Shown: positions 44,750-54,170, counted from the first letter of the stretch. The stretch: 64,000 bases of DNA from Gemmatimonadaceae bacterium (GCA_025934775.1 JAICWO010000015.1:62001-126000); one strand, 5' to 3'. Notes: generated from the sequence alone by a model not told the origin. Made by a program: numbers and translations.

Positions 44750-45673
44750 CTAAGTCAGCTCCGCCAGCAGCCGCACATAGCTCTCGTACCGCTGCTCCGT
44801 CATCGCGCCGGCGCTCACGGCTTCACGTACGGCGCAGTCGGGCTCGGAGAGATGGCGACAGTCGGCGAAGCGGCATTCCCCGCGCACGGCGCGCATTTCG
44901 GGGAAGCAGCGGTCGAGCTCCGCGGCCGGGAGCGCCCACAAGCCGACCTCTCGCAGTCCCGGCGTGTCGATCACGTAGCCGTCGGCATCGCCGGGCAGCG
45001 GAAGCATGTTCGCGCCGACGGTCGTGTGCCGGCCCTTGTTCACGGATTCGCTGATCGCGCCGACGCGCAGGTTCGCGCCGGGGAAGAGCGCGTTGAGGAG
45101 CGACGACTTGCCGACCCCCGAAGGGCCGGTGACGACGGAGCGTCGGCCGGCGAGCGCGACCCCGACGCTCGCGAGTCCGTGCTCCGCCTTCACGCTGACG
45201 TAATGGACGGGATAGCCGACCCGCTCGTACGCGTCGAAGATCTCGCGCGCGGCCGGCTCGCCGGCGACCTCGATCTTGTTCACGACGATGCGCGCGGGAA
45301 GCGCGTTGCCCTCGGCGATGACGAGGAAGCGGTCGAGCATCCGCGGATGGGGATCGGGCCTGGCGGCGGCGAACATGACGACCACTTGATCCACGTTCAC
45401 CGCGACGATGCGCTCGCCGGCTCCGCCGCCCGGGGCGCGGCGGGCGAGCTTGGAGCGCCGCGGGAGGATCTCGGCGATCACCCACGCCTCGCCGCGCGCG
45501 GGACGCTCGATCCGGACGTCGTCCCCGACCGCCAGCTTCATATAACTAGTATTCTCGATCTTTAATCGACCGCGCAGCGTCGCATCGACCACCTCGCCCG
45601 TGACGGCGCGCACGCGCCAGACGCCGCCCGTCCCGCCGAGCACCACACCGGCGACCGGGGTGTCGTCGCTCAC
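44750..45673 (-). CDS. rsgA: ribosome small subunit-dependent GTPase RsgA
   Basis: A 307-residue circularly permuted GTPase that aids 30S maturation. An OB fold (about residues 8-70) precedes the GTPase with the permuted order NKIE (G4), GPSGVGKSSLLNALF (G1), GRHTT (G2) and DTPGLRE (G3). The C-terminal zinc finger contains CRFADCRHLSEPDCAV. The start GTG overlaps the upstream stop (GTGA), indicating translational coupling in the minus-strand series. It is the last gene of that series and converges with the GntR gene. Confidence 0.95.
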   Translation of the reverse strand: MSDDTPVAGVVLGGTGGVWRVRAVTGEVVDATLRGRLKIENTSYMKLAVGDDVRIERPARGEAWVIAEILPRRSKLARRAPGGGAGERIVAVNVDQVVVMFAAARPDPHPRMLDRFLVIAEGNALPARIVVNKIEVAGEPAAREIFDAYERVGYPVHYVSVKAEHGLASVGVALAGRRSVVTGPSGVGKSSLLNALFPGANLRVGAISESVNKGRHTTVGANMLPLPGDADGYVIDTPGLREVGLWALPAAELDRCFPEMRAVRGECRFADCRHLSEPDCAVREAVSAGAMTEQRYESYVRLLAELT

Positions 45674-46071
45674 GCGTCCTCGGCGTCGGCGCGGACCGCG
45701 TCCCGCCAGCGGCGGGTCGAGTCGGCGCCCGCGCGCTCGGCGATCAATCCATCGAGCAGGCGCTTCACTTCCGCGAGCGGCGTTTCGCCCAGGCGCGCGC
45801 GCGCTTCGGCGTCGGTCGCGCCGTGCGCGAGGTAATCGCTCTCGAGATGTCCCTCGGGCGTCTGGGCGCCGAGGCGCGCCCATTTCACGAAGAGGAAGAA
45901 CGCCGCCCACGGCGCGGCGTGCTCGCCCGTCTCGTCGGCGACGAGCTCCACGCTGTACGAGAAGCCGTCGCTGCCTTCGAATGCCGCCGGCCGATCGTGC
46001 ACGGCGGCATAGCCGCCGATCGTCGACTCATCGCCCTTGGCGTAGTCGGGCTGGCGGTACTGCGCGGCCAT
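45670..46071 (-). CDS. protein of unknown function in rsgA operon
   Basis: A 133-residue soluble protein (QYRQPDYAKGDESTIGGYAA, FSYSVELVADETGEHAAPWA, LESDYLAHGATDAEARARLG). The aromatic-rich N-terminal half and helical, charged C-terminal half have no motif I recognise. It is coupled on both sides: its ATG shares a base with the proline dehydrogenase stop (TGATG) and its stop overlaps the rsgA GTG. The long open frame upstream is a shadow of proline dehydrogenase. Confidence 0.8.
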   Translation of the reverse strand: MAAQYRQPDYAKGDESTIGGYAAVHDRPAAFEGSDGFSYSVELVADETGEHAAPWAAFFLFVKWARLGAQTPEGHLESDYLAHGATDAEARARLGETPLAEVKRLLDGLIAERAGADSTRRWRDAVRADAEDA

Positions 46072-47006
46072 CAGCGTTTCTTCCTGAACGCTTCGCGCAT
46101 GACGTTGCCGGTGATGAATGCCACGTTCGCCGGGCGCTCGGCGAGCCGGCGCATGAGATAGGGATACCACTGCGTGCCGAACGGGACGTAGACGCGCATG
46201 TTGTACCCGTCGCGCACGAGCTGCTCCTGGAGATCGCGGCGCACGCCGTAGAGCATCTGGAACTCGAAGCGCGACCGGTCGATCCCCCGCTCCGCCACGA
46301 AGCGCTTGGCGTCGTTGATCATCGCGGGGTCGTGCGTCGCGACGCCCGGATAGTTGCCGCGCTCCGTCAGCGCGTGCATGCACTTTAGATAATTCTGATC
46401 CACCTCGCGCTTCTCCGGAAACGCGACGGACGCCGGCTCCTTGTACGCTCCTTTGCACAAGCGCACGCGGCATTTCGCCTCGATGGCCTGCTCCACGTCG
46501 GACCACGTGCGGTAGAGATAGCTCTGCAGCACGATACCGACGTTCTCCTTGTAGGCCGGATAGAGCCGATCGTAGAACAAGCGGAGCGTGCGCTCGGTGT
46601 ACGCGCTCGACTCCATGTCGAGCCGCACGAACGTGCCGTACGCGCGGGCGCGATCGAGCACGTCGTGCATCACCGAGATGCACAGCTCCTCGGAGATGTC
46701 GAGGCCCATCGCCGTGAGCTTGACCGAGACGTTCGCGTCGAGCTTCTGGTCGTGAATGCGGTCGAGGATCTGGAGATAGCCGCTGCCCGCCGCGCGCGCT
46801 TCGCGCTCGTTCGTCACACTCTCGCCAAGCAGGTCGAGCGACGCGGTGATGCCTTTGTCGTTGAGCGCCCGCACCGCGGCCAGCGCTTCATCGAGCGTTT
46901 CGCCCGGAACGAAGCGCGCGGCGAATTTCTTCGCGAGTCGATTGTTGCGGACGAACCGGAAGACCCGCGGCTGGTTGGAGAGATACAGGAAGGTTTGACG
47001 AAGCAT
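46071..47006 (-). CDS. proline dehydrogenase
   Basis: A 311-residue monofunctional FAD enzyme oxidising proline to pyrroline-5-carboxylate. The beta/alpha barrel shows ITASLDLLGESV, NVSVKLTAMGLDI, FVRLDMESSAYTERTL, QSYLYRT, RLCKGAYKEP, VATHDP and the C-terminal FEFQMLYGVRR with VYVPFGTQWYPYLMRRLAERP. No P5C dehydrogenase domain is fused and none is nearby. Its ATG shares a base with the M14 peptidase stop (TGATG), linking proline catabolism to peptide degradation in one transcript. Confidence 0.94.
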   Translation of the reverse strand: MLRQTFLYLSNQPRVFRFVRNNRLAKKFAARFVPGETLDEALAAVRALNDKGITASLDLLGESVTNEREARAAGSGYLQILDRIHDQKLDANVSVKLTAMGLDISEELCISVMHDVLDRARAYGTFVRLDMESSAYTERTLRLFYDRLYPAYKENVGIVLQSYLYRTWSDVEQAIEAKCRVRLCKGAYKEPASVAFPEKREVDQNYLKCMHALTERGNYPGVATHDPAMINDAKRFVAERGIDRSRFEFQMLYGVRRDLQEQLVRDGYNMRVYVPFGTQWYPYLMRRLAERPANVAFITGNVMREAFRKKR

Positions 47007-48838
47007 CAGTCGCGAACGGCGTGAGTGCGCAGCGTGGCCGGCTGGGCGATACGAAGCACCGGGAACTCGTGATTGGGCGCGACGAGTGAACCGTAGAAGC
47101 TCCACTGCATGAGACCATCTTCGCTCTCCGGCTCGAGCAGGTAGTACGCGAGCAGCCCGTACGGCTGGCCGGCGCGCACCACGTACGTTCCGGCGGGCAG
47201 TGTTCTCGCCGCGGCGGCGTTCCAGCGGCCCGCCACGTCCGACATGCGACGCGAGGTCTCCGACGGCCCGCGGTCCATGACGCTGTCCACGGCGAACGAC
47301 TCGACCGTCACCTTCGCCGGCGTGGCGAGTCGCTCCACCACGAGACCGTGCATGCGCAGCGTCGGCGCGATCGCCGCAGCCGTCGCGGAGTCGAACGCGT
47401 ACGCGAACGGCAGCGTGCTGGTGAGCGTCGGCGTGAAGCTCGCCATCACCGGCATGCGCACCAGCTTGATGATGCCCGTGCGCTGGCGGTTCCCCATCCC
47501 GGCTTCACGCTTGGTGCTGTCGGTGAGCGGCACCACCTCTTCGACGCGAACGTCCTCGACGCGCGTCGTGTCCATGCGAGAGCGGAGCGACAGCTTGGGC
47601 GATCGCGCCGGATGCGCGGCCCACGACGCGACCTTCGCGTCACCTGCCGGCCCGAGCGCGAGCACTGCCTTCCGATGCTCCGCGACCCAGGACAGAATCT
47701 CGCTCACGAAATCGTATGTCGACGCCACGCGACGGTCGAAGGGATCGTGCGAGAACGCCTCGCTGAGCACGGCGAGCCTGTTGCGCAAACCGTAATAATT
47801 GGTTCCATATCGCGCGAACGGCTCGTACGTCGAGAAGGTCCAGCCCGACGTCGGAATCGAATCCGCGATGATCTGCTCCAGCGACGGCGGTCTGGGGCCC
47901 CGCGCGCCGCCGCGGCCCCGGCCAAAGCCGCCGCCGCCGAGCGCACCGCCCGGTGCTCCGCCGCGAACACCAGGGCGTACGCGGCTGAAGTCACCGTAGT
48001 CCTGGACCTCGAAGCCTTCGCGATCGCGCATGCGCGTGCGAATCTCCGCGAGCATCTTGGTCGCGAACGGAATCACGTTCACGGCGGTCGCGGTGAGCGG
48101 CGGCGAATAGGTGAGATCGTAGCCATGGATGCTGCCGTCGGTCGTGTGCAGATCCATGAAGAGATCGGGATTCCACTCGTTCAGCATCGCGATGGAACCG
48201 CGCGTCTCGGGCGCGTCCAGATCGACGTAATCGCGATTCAGGTTCCAGTGCGACGCGTTCTGGCGCGTCCCCACCAGCTCGGGGCCGTTCTGCGAGCCGC
48301 GATTCCGCGACTGGGGGCCCCACGCCTCGTTCCCGTCGGCGTTGTAGATCGGCTGAACGATCAGCACAATCGAATCGAGCACGTTCTTGTGCTTGTCGAA
48401 GAGCAGGTCGCGCAGCAGCGACTGCATCGCTTCTTTGCCTTCGACTTCGCCGGCGTGGATGTTCGCCTGGATGTACGCGACGGGGCGGCGGAGCCGGCGC
48501 GCTTCGGCCGGCGTGGTGATCAGCGGGCGCGAGGTGATCACGTACGGCAGCTCTCGCCCTTGGATCGTCTTCCCGATCGAGCCGGTCGCGATGTTCGCCC
48601 CGAGGAGCTTGAGCGAATCGATGAACGTGACGACGTCGTCGTAGTGCGACGTCTCGGTGAAGTTCGTGCGCTCCGCGCGCGTGAGCGGGCGCTTGCCCAC
48701 GAAACTCTGAAGCGTGTAATGGCTGCGTGCGGGGATCGTGTAGCGATCCACCCGCTGCGCACCCAGCGTGGCCGTGCAGGCGACGGACACGAGTGCCGCG
48801 CGGACGGCCGCGCGTCGAATGAATTTTCGATCAGTCAT
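47006..48838 (-). CDS. secreted M14 family metallocarboxypeptidase
   Basis: A 610-residue exported zinc peptidase. A signal peptide (VRAALVSVACTATLGAQ) is followed by the M14 fold with NIHAGEVEGKEA (HxxE zinc motif), the third ligand in DLHTTDGS and SRNRGSQNG-type substrate contacts. A Gly/Arg-rich insertion (about residues 300-325: RGGAPGGALGGGGFGRGRGG) interrupts the domain, probably a surface loop. A beta-rich C-terminal extension of roughly 200 residues follows. It likely supplies amino acids, in line with the proline dehydrogenase downstream. Confidence 0.92.
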   Translation of the reverse strand: MTDRKFIRRAAVRAALVSVACTATLGAQRVDRYTIPARSHYTLQSFVGKRPLTRAERTNFTETSHYDDVVTFIDSLKLLGANIATGSIGKTIQGRELPYVITSRPLITTPAEARRLRRPVAYIQANIHAGEVEGKEAMQSLLRDLLFDKHKNVLDSIVLIVQPIYNADGNEAWGPQSRNRGSQNGPELVGTRQNASHWNLNRDYVDLDAPETRGSIAMLNEWNPDLFMDLHTTDGSIHGYDLTYSPPLTATAVNVIPFATKMLAEIRTRMRDREGFEVQDYGDFSRVRPGVRGGAPGGALGGGGFGRGRGGARGPRPPSLEQIIADSIPTSGWTFSTYEPFARYGTNYYGLRNRLAVLSEAFSHDPFDRRVASTYDFVSEILSWVAEHRKAVLALGPAGDAKVASWAAHPARSPKLSLRSRMDTTRVEDVRVEEVVPLTDSTKREAGMGNRQRTGIIKLVRMPVMASFTPTLTSTLPFAYAFDSATAAAIAPTLRMHGLVVERLATPAKVTVESFAVDSVMDRGPSETSRRMSDVAGRWNAAAARTLPAGTYVVRAGQPYGLLAYYLLEPESEDGLMQWSFYGSLVAPNHEFPVLRIAQPATLRTHAVRD

Positions 48839-48874
48839 AGCACGCGAATTGTACGCGATGTGGTGATCGAGCCG

Positions 48875-49489
48875 CTACTCTGTAGGCCGCGCGGGCGGGG
48901 CGGCGGCGCGGAGCACCAGCCCGCGGGCTCGGGTGCGCGCGGCGATGCTGGGATCGGCGCCGCGATCGATGTCCGAGCGGACGTTCCGCTGATAGATGGC
49001 GAGATCGGAATCCTTCACGCCCGCGCGCTCGAGCTGCACGACGAGAGCAGTCGCGGTCGCGACGGGCACGCTGCGCCCGATGAGATCCATCACGACCGCG
49101 AGCGGCATAGTGACCGGACCATTGCCCGCCGCGGCGCGAATTCGAGCGAGGTCGCGCTGCGAGATGCCGGCGTCGAGCGCGCCGGCGGCCGTCTTGATCT
49201 CGTCTGCCGTTGCGCGCGCACCGAGTACGCGGCGCGCCGAGCTCATCCGGATCGAGAGCTGATGGACGGCGGTAACGATCTTCTCGCCGTCGGAGCCCTT
49301 CGCCGCGCCCTCGAGCGCTTTGTCGACGAGCGGCGCGGTCGGCAGCTTGGCGTGTCGCGCCGAGTCGATGATCGCGTTGACGGCGGCGAAGGTCGGTTTG
49401 TCGAGGCGACTCGCCAGGCGCACGTCCTGCGCGCCGGCGGCGGGCGCGAAGAGCATCAGCGCCAAGAGCGCGCGCCCGCGCGCGTTCAC
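48875..49489 (-). CDS. small secreted protein of unknown function
   Basis: A 204-residue protein with a signal peptide (ALLALMLFAPAAGAQ) and a helical, Ala/Arg-rich body (EKIVTAVHQLSIRMSSARRV, PVTMPLAVVMDLIGRSVPVA). No catalytic motif or cysteine pair. The GTG start overlaps the stop of the preceding CBM48 protein (GTGA), and the M14 gene follows after 36 bases. Its constant association here with a sigma factor and a sugar-binding membrane protein suggests an envelope role, but this is inference. Confidence 0.75.
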   Translation of the reverse strand: MNARGRALLALMLFAPAAGAQDVRLASRLDKPTFAAVNAIIDSARHAKLPTAPLVDKALEGAAKGSDGEKIVTAVHQLSIRMSSARRVLGARATADEIKTAAGALDAGISQRDLARIRAAAGNGPVTMPLAVVMDLIGRSVPVATATALVVQLERAGVKDSDLAIYQRNVRSDIDRGADPSIAARTRARGLVLRAAAPPARPTE

Positions 49490-50070
49490 TTATCGTCTTC
49501 GACGACGATCGCCGAGTTGGGCATGCCGTAGTCGTTGTCCATGACGCGCGGCGCCGTGGGATCGGCGACCCAGACGCTGTCGTCCACGACGAAGGAATAG
49601 CGATGGTGCCCCGGCGGCACTGGCGCGGTCACCGACCACACGCCGCCTCCGCGCTGCTTGGCTTGATAAGCCGCGTGCGTCGGGTCCCAGCCGTTGAAGT
49701 CCCCCGCGACGGCGACCTTCTTCGCGCCCGGCGCAACGAGGACGAACTGCACCGGCCGCGCATGCACGAGCCGGGGCGGCTGATGGAAGAGCGCCGACGC
49801 GATCGGCTTGGCGGCGACGTCGAGCACCTGATACTCGCGCACGACGCCAATCCCCGCGAACACCACGAGCGACGCCGCGAGCAGTCCCCACGAGAGCGGC
49901 GTCACGGTGACCGTGCGCGGCGTCGTGAGGCGGCTCCAGAACCCGAACCGATGACGCGGCATGCCGCGCACGGCCGCCATCACCCGGTCGTCCACGCTGG
50001 AGCTCACCGGCACCGGCCCGTGCAGGTGCCGTGCGATATTCCTCATTCGCATATCATCATCGCCGCGCAT
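49486..50070 (-). CDS. membrane protein with AMPK/CBM48-type glycogen-binding domain
   Basis: A 194-residue protein: a 50-residue cytosolic N-terminus, one membrane helix (PLSWGLLAASLVVFAGIGVV) and an extracytoplasmic CBM48/AMPK-beta-like domain (VQFVLVAPGAKKVAVAGDFN, GWDPTHAAYQ, YSFVVDDSVWVADP). The placement directly after an ECF sigma gene, with a 14-base overlap, and the N-out/C-out single-pass topology suggest an anti-sigma-like regulator with a carbohydrate sensor, though no known anti-sigma motif is visible. ATG 50070 has GAGG upstream inside the sigma gene. Confidence 0.85.
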   Translation of the reverse strand: MRGDDDMRMRNIARHLHGPVPVSSSVDDRVMAAVRGMPRHRFGFWSRLTTPRTVTVTPLSWGLLAASLVVFAGIGVVREYQVLDVAAKPIASALFHQPPRLVHARPVQFVLVAPGAKKVAVAGDFNGWDPTHAAYQAKQRGGGVWSVTAPVPPGHHRYSFVVDDSVWVADPTAPRVMDNDYGMPNSAIVVEDDK

Positions 50071-50608
50071 TGTGCACCTCGCTCAACAGCTCCCGGAGCC
50101 GGTCGCACGCGCGCATCACGCGCATCTTGAGCGCCGACACCCCGACCCCCGTGAGCTGCGACATCTCGTCGTAGCCCAAATCCTCGACGTACTTGAGCAG
50201 GAAGGCTTCCCGCTGCTCCGCGCGCAGCCGCTGCAGCGCGCGATCGATCTCCTCGCGCCACGCCGTCTGCTCGGCGGGATGCTCCTGCGACGCGCCGAGC
50301 AGCGCCACCTCGTCCGACACGAACGTGCGCGATCGCCGGCCGCGCCTCGCCCCCAGCGTGCGACACCGGTTCACCAGAATGCGAAAGAGCCACGCGCCAA
50401 AGCGCTCGGGATCCTCGCATCGAACCAATGACCTGTACGCGCGCGTGAACGCGTCCTGGAGCGCCTCTTCGGCGTCCTCGCGGTTGCCGAGCATGTGAAA
50501 CGCATACCGCGAATACCGGTCGCGATACCGCTCGACGAGTCCGCGAAATGCTTCGACATCGCCGCGCAGCACGCGGCCGACGATCACTGCATCCGAGCTA
50601 CCTTCCAC
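50057..50608 (-). CDS. ECF-type RNA polymerase sigma factor
   Basis: A 183-residue ECF sigma factor. Region 2: AFRGLVERYRDRYSRYAFHM, GNREDAEEALQDAFTRAYRS; region 4: LRAEQREAFLLKYVEDLGYD and GVGVSALKMRVMRACDRLRE. The LKMRV spacing resembles RpoE-like groups that are paired with membrane regulators. It heads a minus-strand series of seven close genes down to rsgA, so it may also control that series. Start GTG 50608 lacks a strong ribosome site. Confidence 0.93.
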   Translation of the reverse strand: MEGSSDAVIVGRVLRGDVEAFRGLVERYRDRYSRYAFHMLGNREDAEEALQDAFTRAYRSLVRCEDPERFGAWLFRILVNRCRTLGARRGRRSRTFVSDEVALLGASQEHPAEQTAWREEIDRALQRLRAEQREAFLLKYVEDLGYDEMSQLTGVGVSALKMRVMRACDRLRELLSEVHNARR

Positions 50609-50666
50609 GAAGCACTGACCTGGCCAGGAGGTTGGGAGTCACAGCCGGCGTATCACTCGCGTTGTA

Positions 50667-52838
50667 CTACCGCTCGGCAGGATAAAAGCTCCGGCGGGCG
50701 GCGGCCATGTCCACGAGAAGCTGCGCCGGCGCAAAGCGAGGCGCAAATCGCAGATTGAGATCCTCGAGCCGATCCACGATCTCCCCGACACCCTCGCCGT
50801 CGATGTACCGGAATGGTCCGCCGCGAAACGGCGGGAACCCGATGCCGAACACGGCCCCGATGTCGCCATCGCGCGCCGATCGCAGGATGCCCTCCTCGAG
50901 GCACCGCGCGGCTTCGTTCACCATGGCCAGCACGCATCGCGACACGATCTCGTCTTTCAGAATTTCGCGGCGCGGCACGGCGATCAGCTCGTACACGCCC
51001 TCGTCGACGCGGCCCTTCTTGCCGGTCGAGTCGTACAGATAAAAGCCCTTGCCGCCTTTGCGCCCGGTGCGCCCCGCGACCACCACGCGGCGCATCGCGT
51101 CCGACGGCGCCATGCGTTCGCCGAACGCGTCGGCGAGCACCTGGCCCACCTTGCCGCCCACGTCGATGCCGACTTCGTCGAGCAGCGTGATCGGGCCCAC
51201 GGGAAAGCCGAATTCCACCAGCGCCGCGTCCACCGCGTCGATCGCCGCGCTTTCGTCGAGCAGACGACCCGCTTCGTTCATGTACGCCGAGAGCGTGCGG
51301 GTGGTGTAAAAGCCGGGTCCGTCGTTGACCACGATCACGGTCTTGCCGAGTCGCTTGCCGTACGCCACCGCGGTGACCGTCGCTTCGCGCGCGGTTTGCG
51401 GTGTGACGATCACCTCGAGCAGCGGCATGCGATGCACGGGTGAGAAGAAATGCATTCCGAGCACGCGCTCGGGCCGGTGCGCCACGTCGGCGATGCGCGC
51501 GATCGGAATCGTGCTCGTGTTCGAGGCATAGATCGCGAGCGGATCGAGCACCGGCTCGACTTCGGCGAGCACGCGGTGCTTGAGCTCGAGATCCTCGAAT
51601 ACCGCTTCGATCACGAGGTCCGCCGACTCGAAGCCGGAGTAGTCGGTGCTCCCGCCGACGAGGCTCATGTCGTCGTCGAGCTGGTGCCGTGTGATCTGCT
51701 TTCGCGCGAGCCGCTCTTGCAGCACGCCGCGAATTCCCGCGAGACCTTTGCCGATTCGCGCGGTGTCCGTGTCCTTGAGCCGCACGAGCGTGCCTTGCTG
51801 CACCGCGACGGACGCGATCCCCGCGCCCATGAATCCCGCGCCGAGCACGCCGAGCTTGTGCACCACGCGCGGTTCGGGCGCGGGAGCTTCGACGCCTGGA
51901 TCCTTCTTCAGCGAATTGCTCGCGAAGAAGATGAAGACGAGCTGGCGCGAAACGTCCGTCATCGCCATCTCGCCGAAGAGCCGCGACTCCTCGCGCTGGC
52001 CGTGCTCGAAGCCGCCGGCGTATCCGGCCTGCACCGCCTCGAGCGCGGCGAGTGGTGCGGGGTAGTTCCCGTGCGTTTTTTCGAGCACGCTCGCGCGCGC
52101 CTTCTTGAACACCACGCGCCGGCCGAGCGGATTGTGCTCGAGGAGCATGCTGGTCGGCCCGCGCGAGCCAGGCCGCGACGGCGCGCGCGTTCCGTCGGCG
52201 AGCCCGCGCGCGCGGTCGATGGCGATCTCGCGCAGGATGGCCGGATGCACCACCTCGTCGACCAGGCCGGTCTGGAGCGCGCGCCTGGGCCGCACATTGC
52301 GGCCCGTGAGAATCATGTCGAGCGCCGCCTGGAGCCCAACGCGCCGCGGGAGGCGCTGGGTGCCGCCCATGCCGGGGATGAGCCCGAGCTGCACCTCGGG
52401 CTGCGCGAGCGTCGTTTTGGGATGATCCGTACAGATGCGGTAGCGGCACGCGAGCGCCACTTCCAATCCGCCGCCGAGGCAGGCGCCATGGATCGCCGCG
52501 ACGACGGGCACGCGCAGCCGCTCCAGGCGGACGAGCAGATCCTGTCCGAGGCGGCTCACCCGCTCCGCGTCCGCCGCGGACCGGAACGTCGTGAACTGCT
52601 CGATGTCCGCGCCGGCGATGAACGTGTCCGGTTTGCCGGAGATCAATACTACTGCTTTAATGAGCAAATCCTGGTCGACCCGCAGAAACACGCCCTCGAA
52701 CTCGCCGACCAGCGCCGGCGAGAGCGTGTTCACCGGCTCGCCCGGGCGGTCGATCGTGACGACCAGCACGTCGTCGACGACGTCCGTCGACAGCGCGGCG
52801 CCCGGCGCCCGGCGCAGCCCCTCGATCGAATCACTCAT
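50667..52838 (-). CDS. fadJ: fatty acid oxidation multifunctional enzyme (enoyl-CoA hydratase / 3-hydroxyacyl-CoA dehydrogenase)
   Basis: A 723-residue beta-oxidation enzyme. The N-terminal crotonase domain has GADIEQFTTF, VAAIHGACLGGGLEVALACR and LGLIPGMGGTQRLPR with the paired glutamates; the C-terminal dehydrogenase has VLGAGFMGAGIASV (NAD loop), EAVFEDLELK, SNTSTIPI, HFFSPVHRMPLLEVI and NDGPGFYTTR. Its ATG overlaps the thiolase stop in ATGA, as in fadIJ-type operons. The product symbol is given by that arrangement; FadB-like naming would be equally defensible. Confidence 0.93.
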   Translation of the reverse strand: MSDSIEGLRRAPGAALSTDVVDDVLVVTIDRPGEPVNTLSPALVGEFEGVFLRVDQDLLIKAVVLISGKPDTFIAGADIEQFTTFRSAADAERVSRLGQDLLVRLERLRVPVVAAIHGACLGGGLEVALACRYRICTDHPKTTLAQPEVQLGLIPGMGGTQRLPRRVGLQAALDMILTGRNVRPRRALQTGLVDEVVHPAILREIAIDRARGLADGTRAPSRPGSRGPTSMLLEHNPLGRRVVFKKARASVLEKTHGNYPAPLAALEAVQAGYAGGFEHGQREESRLFGEMAMTDVSRQLVFIFFASNSLKKDPGVEAPAPEPRVVHKLGVLGAGFMGAGIASVAVQQGTLVRLKDTDTARIGKGLAGIRGVLQERLARKQITRHQLDDDMSLVGGSTDYSGFESADLVIEAVFEDLELKHRVLAEVEPVLDPLAIYASNTSTIPIARIADVAHRPERVLGMHFFSPVHRMPLLEVIVTPQTAREATVTAVAYGKRLGKTVIVVNDGPGFYTTRTLSAYMNEAGRLLDESAAIDAVDAALVEFGFPVGPITLLDEVGIDVGGKVGQVLADAFGERMAPSDAMRRVVVAGRTGRKGGKGFYLYDSTGKKGRVDEGVYELIAVPRREILKDEIVSRCVLAMVNEAARCLEEGILRSARDGDIGAVFGIGFPPFRGGPFRYIDGEGVGEIVDRLEDLNLRFAPRFAPAQLLVDMAAARRSFYPAER

Positions 52839-54133
52839 GCCCGCTCGATCACCATGGCGTGTCCCATGCCTCCCGCGGCGCAGACGGTCATCAGCCCGAA
52901 CTGCCCGCCGCGGCGCACCAGCTCGTTGGCGAGCGTCGTGAGAATGCGGCCGCCCGTCGCGCCAAACGGATGCCCGATCGCGATCGATCCGCCCATCACG
53001 TTCAGCTTCGAACGATCCACCTCGCCCACCGGCTCGCCGAATCCCGCGCGACGCGCCCACTCGCGCGACGTGAATCCCTGGAGATTGCACAGCACCTGCG
53101 CCGCGAACGCCTCGTGCATCTCGATCATGTCGATCTCGGCCAGGGTGAGCCCCGCGCGCTGGAGCGCCACGGGGGCCGCGAGCACTGGGCCCATGAGCAG
53201 TTGCTCGCCGGGATCGAGCGCCGCGTACGCATACGAGCGAATGAACGCGAGCGGCCGATACCCGAGCACCTCCGCGCGTTCCTCGCTCATCAACAGCACC
53301 GCGCTCGCGCCGTCGGTGAGCGGCGAAGAATTCCCCGCGGTGACCGTGCCGTACCGCTTGTCGAAGACCGGTTTGAGCGCGCGAAGCTGCTCGATCGAGG
53401 TGTCGGTGCGGATTCCATTGTCGCTCGTGAGCGCCGACGCATAGGGCGGCGACCCGTAGACGGGTACGATCTCCGCCGTGAGCCGGCCATCCTCGGTCCC
53501 CACCGCCGCCAGCCGGTGCGAGCGGAGCGCGAACTGGTCCTGCTCTTCGCGCGCGATGTGGTTGAGCTTCGCCATCTTCTCGGCCGACTGTCCCATCGTC
53601 TCGCCGGTCGACGGTTCGGCAATCGCCGGCGTGATCGGGACGAGGTCGCGCGGCCGAATCGAGCCGAAGATCTTGAGCCGCTGCGCGACGCTCTTGGCGC
53701 GCGACGCGGCGACCAGCTTATCCGACATCGAGCGGGAATGCAGAATTGGCACGTTCGACAGCGACTCCGCGCCGCCCGCGATCACGATGTCGTGATGCCC
53801 GAGGAGGATCTGGTCGGCCGCATCGGTGATCGCCTGATTGGCCGATGCGCACGCGCGGCTCACGGTGTACGCCTCGCAGCCGCGCGGCAGCATGGGCATG
53901 AGCGAGACTTCGCGCGCGATGTTCGGCGCGATCACCGATGGCACGACGGTTCCATAGATGATTGCGTCGACGAGATCGCCGTCGAGATTCGTACGCTGTA
54001 TCAACTCGGCCACGGCGAGCTTTCCGAGCTCGATCGCCGAGAGATCTTTGAGCGCTGTTCCGGCGCGCGCGAACGGCGTGCGCACGCCCGCCACGATCGC
54101 GACGCGTCGACCCGGACTCCCAAGCGGAGGCAT
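52835..54133 (-). CDS. fadI: acetyl-CoA C-acyltransferase (beta-oxidation thiolase)
   Basis: A 432-residue thiolase completing beta-oxidation. The nucleophile is in SRACASANQAITDAA, the base in EMHEAFAAQ, GHPFGATGGR and the second cysteine in VCAAGGMGHAM. Length and YGTVVPSVIAPNIAREV fit the FadI trifunctional-complex subgroup. ATG 54133 is preferred (MPPLGSPGRRVAIVAGVRTP); sequence further upstream in frame belongs antisense to glpD. The multifunctional enzyme follows with overlapping stop and start. Confidence 0.93.
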   Translation of the reverse strand: MPPLGSPGRRVAIVAGVRTPFARAGTALKDLSAIELGKLAVAELIQRTNLDGDLVDAIIYGTVVPSVIAPNIAREVSLMPMLPRGCEAYTVSRACASANQAITDAADQILLGHHDIVIAGGAESLSNVPILHSRSMSDKLVAASRAKSVAQRLKIFGSIRPRDLVPITPAIAEPSTGETMGQSAEKMAKLNHIAREEQDQFALRSHRLAAVGTEDGRLTAEIVPVYGSPPYASALTSDNGIRTDTSIEQLRALKPVFDKRYGTVTAGNSSPLTDGASAVLLMSEERAEVLGYRPLAFIRSYAYAALDPGEQLLMGPVLAAPVALQRAGLTLAEIDMIEMHEAFAAQVLCNLQGFTSREWARRAGFGEPVGEVDRSKLNVMGGSIAIGHPFGATGGRILTTLANELVRRGGQFGLMTVCAAGGMGHAMVIERA

Positions 54134-54170
54134 GATTGGAAACTGGTCAGGCCATGAAGGGCGTGGAAGG

